A DNA stretch of 64,000 nt, from positions 1 through 64,000 of the forward strand of contig JAOTVL010000003.1 of the NCBI GenBank assembly GCA_029863525.1. The letters run 5' to 3'. This stretch comes from Gemmatimonadota bacterium (GTDB taxonomy: Bacteria; Gemmatimonadota; Gemmatimonadetes; Longimicrobiales; Gaopeijiaceae). The translations under genes and the position numbers were made by a program. The notes under the pieces are model-generated. The model had not been told where the DNA came from and made no database searches. It was given only the letters and a program-made list of their open reading frames with translations. Numbering within the stretch: the first letter of the stretch is position 1; each line of letters starts with the position of its first letter. Shown here one piece after another: positions 9,824 to 19,253 of the stretch.

Positions 9824-9884
9824 CTGGCAAGGCACGAGGAGGAAGGCGTAGCAGCGCTACGTCGACGACGAGTAACGCCGCCAG
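9824..9884. repeat. Imperfect intergenic palindrome, possible REP-like element
   Basis: This 61-bp stretch in the 221-bp gap between a plus-strand gene and the ABC exporter is symmetric about position 9854. The core is GTAGCAGCGCTAC (9848-9860). The outer arms CTGGC (9824-9828) and GCCAG (9880-9884) pair, and GGC/GCC pair just inside with a one-base shift. It lies between the 3' ends of convergent genes, so it may work as a bidirectional terminator or be a dispersed palindromic repeat. No second copy was seen by eye in this window. Confidence 0.5.
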
Positions 9885-9903
9885 ACGAGATGCATCGCGT
9901 CTC

Positions 9904-11157
9904 CTAGGCTTCCTTGATCCACCTCCAGAGCTCAGGAACCGTCGGCCTCTTCCCGGCCATGAGGATCCCCACCTTGTAGATGCGCCCCGCAACCCACGCG
10001 ATCCCGACCGTCGCGAGAGCCATCAGTAGGAACGAGAGCCCGATCTGCCACGCGGGCACCTGGCCGCCGGCCACCCGCGCCCACATGAGGATCGGCGTGA
10101 ACGGCGGGAACAGCGACAAACTGGTCGAAAGAGGCGTGTTGGGATTCTCGATGACGCCGATCACCATGATGATCGGGACCACGAGCAGGAGCAGGATCGG
10201 AAACTGCGCTTGCTGCGCCTCCTCGTCGCTGTTGCACATCGCGCCGACGGCCGCGTAGAGGCCCGAGTACATGAAGAAGCCCAAGACGAAGTAGCCGACG
10301 AAGAGGGCGATCAGCCCGATACCGGGCAGAGCCTCCGCGATCTCGCTCAGGTCCGCCATGTCCGGCCGGGCGGCGATGAGCGCCGGGAGGCCGCTGGCGA
10401 ACGCGAGCACCCCGAGGCCGAGCCAGATCGCCATTTGGGTCATGCTCACCGCGCCCACCCCGATGATCTTCCCGAGCATGAGATGCCACGGCTTCATCGA
10501 CGAGATGATGACCTCGACGATCCGGTTGGTCTTCTCCTCGAGCGTGGCCCGCATGACCGAGATGGCGTAAAGCAGGATCACCATATAGAGGATGAAGGAG
10601 CCGCCGTAGGCCACGAAGAACTGCGGATCGCCGGCGTCGGATCCGTCCTCCGCCGACAACATCTCGACCCGGAGCTCTCCACCGCTCAGCATGGCCTCTA
10701 CGTCGACGTCCCGCTGCTCGAGCTGAAATCCCAGCGCCGCCCTCGACACGGAGCTGCGGAGCGTGAGCTGCCGGATCGGGTTCGGCCGCGACCTGGTGTA
10801 CAGAATGGCCTCGCCCGTCTCGAGCGTGAGCTCATCGAGCATCATGAAGCCGCCGATCACGTCGTCGGCCACCGCTCGCCTCAGCTCGGTGACGACTTCG
10901 GAGCGCCATCGCTCCTCCGTGACGTTCCAGCCTGCTTCCTCGAGCATCGGGGCCAGCCGCTCGTACAGGACACCGGTCCCGTCTACGATGGCGAGGTCCC
11001 GATCCGCTTGTTCCCCCTGCCCGGCGAAGTAGGCGGGCAGAATCACGAGCCCGGCCATGAACAGAGGAGCGATGATCGTCGCGGCAATGAACCACCGTGA
11101 CCGCACCCGCTGCAGGTACTCGCGACGGATCACCGCCCGTACCTCGGGCAAGATCAT
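9904..11157 (-). CDS. ABC transporter permease (NatB/ABC-2 type)
   Basis: This 417-residue ABC-2 exporter permease begins MILPEVRAVIRREYLQRVRS, typical of NatB-like proteins. It has one N-terminal membrane helix (about 24-46), a large extracytoplasmic domain (about 50-215), and then five or six helices from about residue 225. The motif EEKTNRIVEVIISSMKPWHLM is characteristic of this permease family. The ATG at 11157 overlaps the ATPase stop in an ATGA. The transported substrate cannot be told from sequence; sodium or small-molecule export is known for relatives. Confidence 0.9.
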   Translation of the reverse strand: MILPEVRAVIRREYLQRVRSRWFIAATIIAPLFMAGLVILPAYFAGQGEQADRDLAIVDGTGVLYERLAPMLEEAGWNVTEERWRSEVVTELRRAVADDVIGGFMMLDELTLETGEAILYTRSRPNPIRQLTLRSSVSRAALGFQLEQRDVDVEAMLSGGELRVEMLSAEDGSDAGDPQFFVAYGGSFILYMVILLYAISVMRATLEEKTNRIVEVIISSMKPWHLMLGKIIGVGAVSMTQMAIWLGLGVLAFASGLPALIAARPDMADLSEIAEALPGIGLIALFVGYFVLGFFMYSGLYAAVGAMCNSDEEAQQAQFPILLLLVVPIIMVIGVIENPNTPLSTSLSLFPPFTPILMWARVAGGQVPAWQIGLSFLLMALATVGIAWVAGRIYKVGILMAGKRPTVPELWRWIKEA

Positions 11158-12128
11158 CGGTCGTCCTCCCAAAACGTCGCCGCTGCGCCGACGCCCGCCG
11201 GAACGCCCGCATCGCCCGCGGCGTCGACGCCCGCGTGCCGTACGAAGATCTCGTGAAGCCTCGGTTCGACCAGCTCGAAACGCAGAAAGCGCGCGCCGGC
11301 GTCGACCCCTCGTCGTAGGATCGCCTGATGATCCGCGCCGTCCCGAAGGAGAAGATGCAGCCCTCCCTCGACCGGCTCGACCCGGTCGATCTCCGGTCCA
11401 CGCAGCCACTCGTCCGGACCCTCGAATTCGACCGCGATCACGCCCTTTCGCTCCGCCGCCTTGAGCTGGCGCAGGTCTGCGTCGAGGACCTTCCGCGCGT
11501 TCGAGATCAAACAGACCCGCTCACAGAGCCGTTCGGCCTGATCCATGAGGTGCGTAGAGAAGAGGATCGTCGTGCCGCGAGCGTGGAAGTCACGCACGAT
11601 CTCCTCGAGCACATCCTGATTGATCGGGTCGAGACCGGAAAACGGCTCGTCGAGGATGAGCAGCTCCGGCTCGTGGATCACGGTCCCGATGAACTGGATC
11701 TTCTGCTGCATCCCCTTGGACAGATCCTCGACCTTCCGGTCCGCCCAGGAGCCGATCCCGAGCCGATCCATCCATGTGCCTCCTCGGCGTCGGCCCTCGG
11801 CCCGGGGCACTCCACGGATCTCGCCCAGGAAGGTGATGAGCTCGAGGCACTTCATCTTCTTGTAGACCCCGCGCTCCTCGGGCAGGTATCCGACCTTTTC
11901 GCGGCGGGTTCGATCGGGATCCGCTCCGAACAGCGAGACCGAACCCTCGTCCGGGTTCAGGATCCCCATGATCATGCGGATGGTCGTGGTCTTGCCCGAG
12001 CCGTTCGGACCCAACAGCCCGTAGATGACGCCACGCGGCACCTCCAAATGGAAGTCCTCGACCGCCGTGTGCGATCCAAACCGTTTGGTCACGCCTTGCA
12101 GGCGTACGGCGAAGCCGTGGTCGCTCAA
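11154..12128 (-). CDS. ABC transporter ATP-binding protein (NatA-like)
   Basis: This 324-residue ATPase partners the downstream permease. It has Walker A GPNGSGKTT, signature LSKGMQQKIQ, Walker B LLILDEPFSGLD and the switch histidine in FSTHLMDQAE. A ~90-residue C-terminal extension beyond the ATPase fold ends FWEDDR. I choose the TTG at 12128 because GGGAGG lies 4 bases upstream and the domain begins directly after it (LSDHGFAVRLQGVTKRFG). A longer frame back to 12254 has no such signal. The genes overlap by 4 bp. Confidence 0.9.
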   Translation of the reverse strand: MSDHGFAVRLQGVTKRFGSHTAVEDFHLEVPRGVIYGLLGPNGSGKTTTIRMIMGILNPDEGSVSLFGADPDRTRREKVGYLPEERGVYKKMKCLELITFLGEIRGVPRAEGRRRGGTWMDRLGIGSWADRKVEDLSKGMQQKIQFIGTVIHEPELLILDEPFSGLDPINQDVLEEIVRDFHARGTTILFSTHLMDQAERLCERVCLISNARKVLDADLRQLKAAERKGVIAVEFEGPDEWLRGPEIDRVEPVEGGLHLLLRDGADHQAILRRGVDAGARFLRFELVEPRLHEIFVRHAGVDAAGDAGVPAGVGAAATFWEDDR

Positions 12129-12275
12129 TCCGCCTCCCTTTTGAGCATGAGCCCGAAACCGCGCGTTTTTCGGCACTTCCGGTACGTCGTCCCCCCGACC
12201 TTCCTTCACGACGTACCGCAATTTCGAGTCATCACTTAGATTTCTCGGCTGCACGGTAACTATCGAGGAGTATAG

Positions 12276-12467
12276 ATGGCCATCTATCGTACGCTCTACT
12301 ACACGGACGTCAGCGTCGGCGTGGGCGGGCGCGTAACGATTCCGCAGGACATGCGTGAAGATCTGGGGATCGACGAGGGCGATTCTCTCACGGTCCGGGT
12401 CGAGGAGAACCCACGCGGGGGTCGCCAGATGGTCGTATGGCGCTCCGAGCAGCAGCCCGAAGGCTAG
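12276..12467 (+). CDS. AbrB/SpoVT/MazE-like DNA-binding protein, 63 aa
   Basis: This small 63-residue protein has a swapped-hairpin AbrB domain, seen in VGGRVTIPQDMREDLGIDEG (17-36) followed by DSLTVRVEENPRGG. Such domains bind DNA as dimers, either as global regulators or as antitoxins. No toxin gene is adjacent, so a free-standing regulator is more likely. It is divergent from the ABC exporter, with about 150 bp between starts, and could control that operon (inference). Confidence 0.82.
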   Translation: MAIYRTLYYTDVSVGVGGRVTIPQDMREDLGIDEGDSLTVRVEENPRGGRQMVVWRSEQQPEG

Positions 12468-12503
12468 CGGCTCGTCGGGTCGCGCCCTCCCGGGCTCGAT
12501 CCT

Positions 12504-13850
12504 TCATCTGACTCCGCCTTCGAGCTCGACCCAACGCAGGAGCTCGAGGAGCGGTCCCCGCCCGTCGTGTAGCCACCATGGCGGGGGAAAGGAGAGCGCG
12601 CCGAACGGGACGACTCTGGACGCGCCCACACGACCCAGCGCTTCGGCGAGCTCCGCCGCGCGCCCCGCCAATCCCGCATATCCGACCGACTGCAGATGCG
12701 GACCCAGCGGCTCCAGGAGCTTGGACAGCAGGCTGGCATCGTCGACTGCGCGAACGCGAATCGCGCGCGGGCCACTCCACGGTCCGTCGGTCGGCTCCGG
12801 CTCGAACAGCACGCTCCACGAGCCCGCCTGCCCTCCGTGATGGACCTCCATCCCCCCCTGACCCGCCATCATCTCGGCCGTGCCCCGCAGCTGCTGCAGG
12901 GCGGATGCGTCCTCCATCGTCGAGGGCGGCCCCGGCAGCTCGCGCTCCAACGCCTCGAGAGCCTCGGCGAGGAGCAGGGCGAACCCCTCCGGCGGAATCG
13001 CGCCCCCCCGCTCGACGTAGATCAGCTGAGGACACACGCACCCGCGCTGCTCGAAAAGCACGACCGAGCGCGCGATTTCCCGGACGACCTGGGGGTACGC
13101 ATCGCGACCCACGATTCCGACACCGACCCGATGGTGGTACGTCACGACGCGTGTCGTGGCCGGAGCACGAGCCCGAAGCGTCGACACGGTTTCGTCGGAG
13201 CCATACACGACCGCCACGTCCGCGGCGTCCAGGACGACCTGCTCGAGCTCGGTCGTGCCTCCTGGCCAATAGACGACCGCGAGCGCGTCGGCCAGCGCAG
13301 GATCCTCCTTCCGGAGACCCTCGGCGAAGAGCGTGGGAAGGACCCGGTCGCCCGCGCCCGGCTTGAGTAGCGTGGGAGCCTTCACGCTCAAGCTGCGAAG
13401 CAGCGCGTTGACGCCCACGCCGGGAACGCTTCCGGATACGATCTGGACACACAGGGATGGACCGACCGCCATCTCGAGTCGTCGAGAGGCCGAATCGTCG
13501 CCGGGTCTGAAGGCCAGGCCATCCAGGAGCGTCGGGTCGCCCAATTCCTGTCGAAGAAGCGCGCCGAGACGCTCACCGGTCCAGTCGCGGGCCATCCCGT
13601 CGAGGACGGTACGCGCCATCGGCACCGACAGGTGAGCCTCCGTGGGAAGCACCTCCAAGGCACGCATCCGGAGCTCATCGGCTTCGTCGAGGAAGCGGGC
13701 CCCAACGCGTCCGAGCGCGTCACGGATCTCCGCCGCGGGGCGGGCGCGCAGGGTGTGGGTCCTCGCCCGCAGACGCGCGATGATCCGCCGGAGGTCCTCC
13801 AGGTCCGGCTGCGCCGGGGCTCCCGAGCCGAAGCCGACCGAGCCGCTCAT
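12504..13850 (-). CDS. LuxC-like acyl-CoA/acyl-protein reductase
   Basis: This 448-residue member of the LuxC family (aldehyde-dehydrogenase fold, PF05893) reduces an activated fatty acyl group to an aldehyde with NADPH. The nucleophile is visible as Cys271 in FEQRGCVCPQLIYVE. Upstream, LVIVSG-like and LLKPGAGD segments match the nucleotide-binding half. The ATG at 13850 overlaps the stop of the LuxE-like gene (ATGA). No luciferase genes are nearby, so the aldehyde probably feeds lipid or secondary metabolism. Confidence 0.88.
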   Translation of the reverse strand: MSGSVGFGSGAPAQPDLEDLRRIIARLRARTHTLRARPAAEIRDALGRVGARFLDEADELRMRALEVLPTEAHLSVPMARTVLDGMARDWTGERLGALLRQELGDPTLLDGLAFRPGDDSASRRLEMAVGPSLCVQIVSGSVPGVGVNALLRSLSVKAPTLLKPGAGDRVLPTLFAEGLRKEDPALADALAVVYWPGGTTELEQVVLDAADVAVVYGSDETVSTLRARAPATTRVVTYHHRVGVGIVGRDAYPQVVREIARSVVLFEQRGCVCPQLIYVERGGAIPPEGFALLLAEALEALERELPGPPSTMEDASALQQLRGTAEMMAGQGGMEVHHGGQAGSWSVLFEPEPTDGPWSGPRAIRVRAVDDASLLSKLLEPLGPHLQSVGYAGLAGRAAELAEALGRVGASRVVPFGALSFPPPWWLHDGRGPLLELLRWVELEGGVR

Positions 13851-14980
13851 CGGCGCTGCCCAGCCGCGCTCATGAGTTCGTCCATCGCGCGCGAGCATCC
13901 TCTCGGCTCCGCGCCCGTGGCGCGACCCCGCAGCCGAACCCGCCCTTGCTCGATGGCGCCGACGTCCTCGGTGAGGACGTGGCACACCGAGCCGAGGTTG
14001 GCCAGGTCGAAGAACGCCAAGACCCCCTCTTGGCCGTCCGGCAACGGAGCCAGCGTCGTCGGGTCGAGCGCGCGCACCGCGAGCCACGGGGGGGGACGAT
14101 GAACACCGAATGCCTCGGCTCCCTCGGTGAGGACCGGCTCATAGAGCTGAGAAAGAAGCTCGGTCATCCCGTACTCGTTCACGATCCGAGCTCGGGGGAC
14201 CCCGGTCGAGCCTTCGATGTCCCGGTACAGCTCTTCCCGTGACACGGTTCGACGCACCCCCTTGAAGCCTCCGGTCTCCATGATCCGACTGCCCTCCGGG
14301 AGCCGACTCAGCGCATTTCCTCCATCTTCGACCAAGTGCAGGAACGAGAGCGCTGTGCCGAGCAGGAGTACGGGTTCACCCGAGGCGCGGATCTCGGCGA
14401 CTCTGTCGCTCGCATGCTCGACCCAACCGCCGTCCTTACCCATGAGCCAAACCACCTCCGAGGCGAGCCTCTCGGCCGCCGCTCCGACCATGAAGGAAAG
14501 AGAGGAATCGGGAACCTCGTCGGGAGAGGGCACGAGCGAGAGGAACACGATCGAGGCTCGGTCCGGTAGGAGACCTCTCCGAAACGGCTCCACGAGCGAC
14601 GCGCGGTACAGATCGAGGCGGGGCACGACGTGCCGCCCTCGGGATTGCCTCCCCTCGGTCGTCCCGCTGGTTCGGAACAGCGCGCGTGTCGAGGCGTCGA
14701 CCGAAGAGTCGGAGCCGGACGAGTCGAAAAGGAAATGCTTGAAGGCCGCGGCGGGCACGGCGGGAATGTCCTCCCACCTGGCGACGCTCGTCGGTGTGAC
14801 CCCGCGGCGCTCACACAACGCCCTGTAGGGGGAGCACGCCTCGAACTGGACCTCGAACGCGGCACGGGCCCGGCGATCGAACTCCTCCGGACTCCAGCTC
14901 TCCCAATTGCCTTCCGTGAGCCGAGCCCGGAGCGCTTCGACCATCGTCTCGAACGCGCCCGCGTGATTGTCGTCGTTCAT
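13847..14980 (-). CDS. LuxE-like acyl-protein synthetase
   Basis: This 377-residue LuxE-family protein (PF04443) is expected to activate a carboxylic acid as acyl-AMP and transfer it to a cysteine or carrier for reduction by LuxC. Visible ANL-like motifs are FRTSGTTEGRQS (phosphate loop), NEYGMTELLSQLY (A5-like) and VLAFFDLANLGSVCHVLTED (A7-like). It is the first gene of a two-gene operon with the LuxC-like gene, with which it overlaps by 4 bp. Its substrate is unknown. Confidence 0.87.
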   Translation of the reverse strand: MNDDNHAGAFETMVEALRARLTEGNWESWSPEEFDRRARAAFEVQFEACSPYRALCERRGVTPTSVARWEDIPAVPAAAFKHFLFDSSGSDSSVDASTRALFRTSGTTEGRQSRGRHVVPRLDLYRASLVEPFRRGLLPDRASIVFLSLVPSPDEVPDSSLSFMVGAAAERLASEVVWLMGKDGGWVEHASDRVAEIRASGEPVLLLGTALSFLHLVEDGGNALSRLPEGSRIMETGGFKGVRRTVSREELYRDIEGSTGVPRARIVNEYGMTELLSQLYEPVLTEGAEAFGVHRPPPWLAVRALDPTTLAPLPDGQEGVLAFFDLANLGSVCHVLTEDVGAIEQGRVRLRGRATGAEPRGCSRAMDELMSAAGQRR

Positions 14981-15080
14981 GGCCAGAATCTAAGTCCGAA
15001 GGACTCGCTCCCGGGCTCGACGGACAACACGAAGAGGTGCGTGCGTGTCTCCTTTGCTGAGCGAGTCTCGCTCTCAGCCC

Positions 15081-17477
15081 ATGTATCGGAGTTCTCGTAT
15101 GCAACCGTCGGCCTCCTGCGCCGTCGTTTCAATATTGGTGGTCTCGGCACTCTGCGCCGGATCGCCCCACGACGCCTTTGCCCAACAGTCCGAGGAAGAC
15201 CGGTTGGCGGGAGCACCGATTGCGCTCGTCGCCCACCGTTTGAGCGAGGTCGACATCGAGCTCGACGGTCGACTCGACGAGTCGATCTGGTCCTCTGCGA
15301 CACCGATCAGGGACTTCACCCAACAGGAACCCGTCGAGGGTGGGGTGCCCTCCGAGGAGACGGAGATCCGCGTCCTGTACGACGAGGACGCTCTCTATAT
15401 CGGGGCCGTCATCTACGACGATCCCGAGGGCATTCTCGCCTTCCAACGAGCGCGTGACGCACCGCTGAGCACAGACGACCGCTTCATGTGGATCCTGGAC
15501 ACCTTCCGCGACGGTCGTACCGGCTACTTCTTCGAGATCAACGCCGCCGGCCTCATGGGCGACGGCGTCATGACGGGGGGTGGTGGGGGCGGTGGATTCG
15601 GGGGCGGCGGATTCGGGGGCGGCGGGACGAACAAGGCTTGGGACGGCATCTGGGAAGCGCGGACCCACATCCGGGACGACGGTTGGTCCGCCGAGATCCG
15701 CATTCCCTTCCGTACGTTGAACTTCAACCCGGGACAGACCTCCTGGGGGATCAACTTCCAGCGCACGATTCGTCGCCGGAACGAGGAGATCCTCTGGCGT
15801 GGCTGGCGTCGTAGTGAAGGCCTGCGGAGTCCGGTATTCGCGGGCGAGTTGGCGGGGCTCCAGGGAATGTCGCAGGGGATGGGCCTCGAAGCGGTCGCAT
15901 CCGCGATCCAGAATTACCGAAACGTACCCACGAACGCCGACCCGACGACGTACCCGAGCGACGTCAGTCTCGACGTGAACTACAGCGTCACGTCGAGCCT
16001 GCGCGCTTCGGTGAGCGTGAACACGGACTTCGCCGAGGTCGAGAGCGACTCGCGGCGCGTGAACCTGACGCGCTTCCCCCAGCGCTTTCCGGAACAGCGC
16101 GACTTCTTTCTGGAGGGCTCCGGAGTCTTCTCCTTCGCACCGCGAAGCGGGCCGGAGCCGTTCTACTCCCGGAAGGTCGGCCTCAACCAGGGCCAGCAGA
16201 TCCCGATTATCTACGGGACTCGGCTGACGGGTCAGGCCGGAGCGTACGAGCTCGGCTTCTATCAGATGGGCACGGCCGAGCACGAGTACTTCGACAACGC
16301 CAGCCTCATCGACCGAACCGTGCCCAGGGAGAGCTTCACGGTCGGTCGGGTGCGCCGAAAGCTCTTCGAGCAGTCCGCGCTCGGGGTGATCTACACGCGT
16401 CGGGCGACATGGAGGGATCCGACCGATCCGGGGGCCACGGACCCGATCGACCAGCACACCGCCGGAGTCGACCTCGATTTCAGCACGCGGAACTTCCTCG
16501 GCGACAAAAACCTCGAGCTCGAGGCCTTCCTCGCGTGGAACTCGAACCCGCTCGCCGCGTCCGACCTCGACTATGCGGACCATACGTTCCGCGACCTGTC
16601 GTCGCACGGGCTTCGCTTGAACTATCCGAACGACGTCTGGACGGCGCACATCTCGTACCGCCAATTCGGCGACGAATACAACCCCGCCCTGGGCTTCGTG
16701 ACACGGAACAACTTCCGGCGCATCGAGCCTAACATCGGGTGGTCGCCTCGGACGCCCGGCATTTCGTGGCTCCGTCGGCTCGACTTCTCCGTCCAATTCC
16801 GGGAGCAGGTCAGCCTCGACAAGGATCAGCCTCGCGCGAGCGCCGTTCTCCTCACGGGGCTGGGCGGCGCCGAGGAGCGTGAGTGGGAGTTCAAGGTGCT
16901 CGGTCTCAACTTCGAGACCGGCGACAACCTCGACTTCACGGCGACCCGCACCTACGAATACCTCGACCGCACGTTCGAGCCGAGCGACGACCTCTTCATC
17001 GCGCCGGGAGGCTACACCACCTGGAACTACCGCCTCAACGGCCGCACCGCGGGGCAACGCCGCGTCTCGTTCTTCGGCGGCCTCAACTGGGGTGGCTTCT
17101 GGGACGGCGATCGCGTCGGGTACTTCGGCCGCGTCAGCTTCCGCCCCAACCCCGGTATCACCCTCTCGACGAACGTCCAGTTCAACGACGTCACGCTGCC
17201 GGACGGCAGCTTCACCGCCTCGCTCTACGAGTTCGAGACGAACTGGAATCCGTCTCCCCGGGTCGCGATCACGAGCCAGGTCCAATACGACGACCAATCC
17301 GAGATCGTGGGGCTGTTCGCCAGGCTTCGCTGGATCGTAAAGCCGGGCAACGACGTCTATCTCGTCTTTTCTCAGAACTGGCGGTACGACCCGCTCGACC
17401 TCTTGGACCCGCAGCGGGACTTCATCACGCTCTCACGCGGCGCGTCGATCAAGGCGAACTACACCTACCGTTTCTAA
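15081..17477 (+). CDS. DUF5916 outer-membrane beta-barrel protein with CBM9-like N-terminal domain
   Basis: This ~798-residue exported protein has a signal peptide (n-region MYRSSRMQ, hydrophobic core, end near DAFAQQ), a CBM9-like beta-sandwich (about 50-250), and the DUF5916 barrel with FPQRFPEQRDFFLEGSGVF, a hallmark of the family. The last residue is an aromatic Phe, as in outer-membrane barrels. A glycine tract GGGGGGGFGGGGFGGGG interrupts the CBM9-like domain. ATG 15081 is chosen for its charged n-region; ATG 15099, with GGAG 7 bases upstream, and GTG 15045 are alternatives. Its stop overlaps the convergent stop of the next gene (shared CTAA). Confidence 0.88.
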   Translation: MYRSSRMQPSASCAVVSILVVSALCAGSPHDAFAQQSEEDRLAGAPIALVAHRLSEVDIELDGRLDESIWSSATPIRDFTQQEPVEGGVPSEETEIRVLYDEDALYIGAVIYDDPEGILAFQRARDAPLSTDDRFMWILDTFRDGRTGYFFEINAAGLMGDGVMTGGGGGGGFGGGGFGGGGTNKAWDGIWEARTHIRDDGWSAEIRIPFRTLNFNPGQTSWGINFQRTIRRRNEEILWRGWRRSEGLRSPVFAGELAGLQGMSQGMGLEAVASAIQNYRNVPTNADPTTYPSDVSLDVNYSVTSSLRASVSVNTDFAEVESDSRRVNLTRFPQRFPEQRDFFLEGSGVFSFAPRSGPEPFYSRKVGLNQGQQIPIIYGTRLTGQAGAYELGFYQMGTAEHEYFDNASLIDRTVPRESFTVGRVRRKLFEQSALGVIYTRRATWRDPTDPGATDPIDQHTAGVDLDFSTRNFLGDKNLELEAFLAWNSNPLAASDLDYADHTFRDLSSHGLRLNYPNDVWTAHISYRQFGDEYNPALGFVTRNNFRRIEPNIGWSPRTPGISWLRRLDFSVQFREQVSLDKDQPRASAVLLTGLGGAEEREWEFKVLGLNFETGDNLDFTATRTYEYLDRTFEPSDDLFIAPGGYTTWNYRLNGRTAGQRRVSFFGGLNWGGFWDGDRVGYFGRVSFRPNPGITLSTNVQFNDVTLPDGSFTASLYEFETNWNPSPRVAITSQVQYDDQSEIVGLFARLRWIVKPGNDVYLVFSQNWRYDPLDLLDPQRDFITLSRGASIKANYTYRF

Positions 17478-19195
17478 AGAGCGGCCACACCGTTCACGCC
17501 GCGGCCGCCGAGGCGTCCCGTGTGCTCGCCGTCCCGTAACGTGAGCACCCCGTTGACCACGACGTGGGGAATGCCGACCGGGTACTGGTGCGGATCGTCG
17601 AACGTGGCGCGGTCCGCGACCGTCGTCGGATCGAAGACTACGAGGTCCGCGTAGGCCCCTATCCGGATCTCGCCGCGATCCGCGAGGCGGAGCTTGCGAG
17701 CGGGCATCTGCGTGATCTTGTGGATGGCCGATTCGAGCGTGAGCGCCCGGGTGTCACGAGCGTAGTGGCCCAGGAGCCGAGCGAACGATCCATAGCCGCG
17801 CGGGTGCGGTGATCCGGTCGACAAGGGCCCGTAGGGTGCGTACGCCCCTCCATCGGAGCAGAGCATGCCGAGCGGATGGGCGAGGATCTTGGCGGTGTTC
17901 TCCTCCCCCATCCCATGGCCGATCATGCCGACGCTCCCGCCGTTCGCCTCCAGGAGCTGGAGCGTAAGGGCGTACGGTTCGGTCGCGCGTTCGTCCGCGA
18001 GGTCGCCCAGGCGCCGTCCACGAGCCCACGAGGTGGCGTCGTTCGTGCTCGAGATCTGGACGGAGTTCCAGTCCCCGAGAAGCGCGACCTTGTCGCGACA
18101 CGCTGCCTCGAGACGAGCCGCGCTCTCCGGGGCGCGCAGACGGCGCAGAAACGCGGCGTTGCCCCCGGATCGGGACTCGCTCGGGAAGAGGTTCGAGAGT
18201 CCCGTCGCGTACGCCGTGTAGGGATACCGATCGAAGTGAACGTCGACGCCGTCCGCGCGAGCACGGTCGATGAGGTCGAGTGCGGCGTCCGCCTTCCAGT
18301 AGTTCCGTTGTCCCTGCGCCTTCAGGTGCGAGATCTGAACGGGCACACCCGCGAGTCGACCCACGTGGAGCGCCTCCGCCACGGCACCGAGGAGCCGGTC
18401 GTCTTCGTTGCGCATGTGCGACGCGTAGGGGTAGCCGGTGCCCCGAAGCACGCCAGCGAGCGCGGCGAGCTCCGCCGCGTCCGCGAAGCCGCTCGGCGCA
18501 TACTCGAGCCCCGACGATAAGCCCACGCAGCCCCGCGCGATCTGGTCGGAGAGCAACTCCTGCATGCGTGCGACCTCCGCGTCCGTCGCGGGTCGGTCTT
18601 CGTTGCCCACGACGAGGCCGCGCAGCGCGCCGTTGCCGACCATCGTGGCGACTCCGACCGCCGGACGTTCGCGGCCGATCCGCTCGACGAAGCCCGCGGG
18701 ATCACGGAAATCGATCACGACGCCCTGCCGCTGGTAGCGGTCGCGCGTCGATTCGAACTGGGCGTCCGACCAGGGCCCGATGGAGCCGCCGTCCTGCCCG
18801 ACCACCTCGAGGGTGACTCCCTGGCGAATGCGGCTCTCGGCGCGGTTGTTCACCAAAAGCGACAGGTCGGCGTGCGAGTGGATGTCGATGAATCCGGGAG
18901 CGAGCGCTCCGCCCCGCGCATCGAGCTCATCAGAACCCGCGGGAAGGTCGCCACCGATGGCCGAGATCCGGTCGCCCGTCACGGCGACATCGACGACTCG
19001 GCCAGCCGCTCCGGTGCCGTCGAACACGGTGGCGCCGCGGACGACCAGGTCGGCTCGGCTGCCGAGACCGACCGGACCCCCGCTTCCGAGTGCGGCATCG
19101 AGGTCGCCGTGGCCGACACCCAGCAGAGCGTCGGGGGTGGCCATAGCTCCGGCTCCCACCACCCCGGCCACGCGCACGAACGTCCTTCTCTTCAT
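17474..19195 (-). CDS. N-acyl-D-amino-acid deacylase-type amidohydrolase, exported
   Basis: This 573-residue metal-dependent amidohydrolase resembles D-aminoacylases, which hydrolyse N-acyl-D-amino acids. The N-terminus KRRTFVRVAGVVGAGAMA looks like a Tat signal. The beta-sandwich strand RADLVVRGATVFDGTG leads to the metal site GFIDIHSHADLS (H106, H108). Later family segments are SSGLEYAPSG, ISHLKAQG, GMIGHGMGEENT and LCSDGGAYAPYGP, and the C-terminal IRIGAYADLVVFDPTTV closes the fold. The ATG at 19195 follows an AGGAGG about 10 bases upstream. Confidence 0.9.
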   Translation of the reverse strand: MKRRTFVRVAGVVGAGAMATPDALLGVGHGDLDAALGSGGPVGLGSRADLVVRGATVFDGTGAAGRVVDVAVTGDRISAIGGDLPAGSDELDARGGALAPGFIDIHSHADLSLLVNNRAESRIRQGVTLEVVGQDGGSIGPWSDAQFESTRDRYQRQGVVIDFRDPAGFVERIGRERPAVGVATMVGNGALRGLVVGNEDRPATDAEVARMQELLSDQIARGCVGLSSGLEYAPSGFADAAELAALAGVLRGTGYPYASHMRNEDDRLLGAVAEALHVGRLAGVPVQISHLKAQGQRNYWKADAALDLIDRARADGVDVHFDRYPYTAYATGLSNLFPSESRSGGNAAFLRRLRAPESAARLEAACRDKVALLGDWNSVQISSTNDATSWARGRRLGDLADERATEPYALTLQLLEANGGSVGMIGHGMGEENTAKILAHPLGMLCSDGGAYAPYGPLSTGSPHPRGYGSFARLLGHYARDTRALTLESAIHKITQMPARKLRLADRGEIRIGAYADLVVFDPTTVADRATFDDPHQYPVGIPHVVVNGVLTLRDGEHTGRLGGRGVNGVAAL

Positions 19196-19253
19196 CTCTT
19201 CGCTCCTCCTGGGACCCCGTCCGTTCGTCCTCTCCCTACCCCGGCCACACCCT

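Noticed and set aside
15129-17297. 722-codon minus-strand open frame
   Set aside because: It lies entirely opposite the DUF5916 gene, has no recognisable motif, and its Arg/Val/Glu-rich composition is typical of antisense frames in GC-rich DNA.
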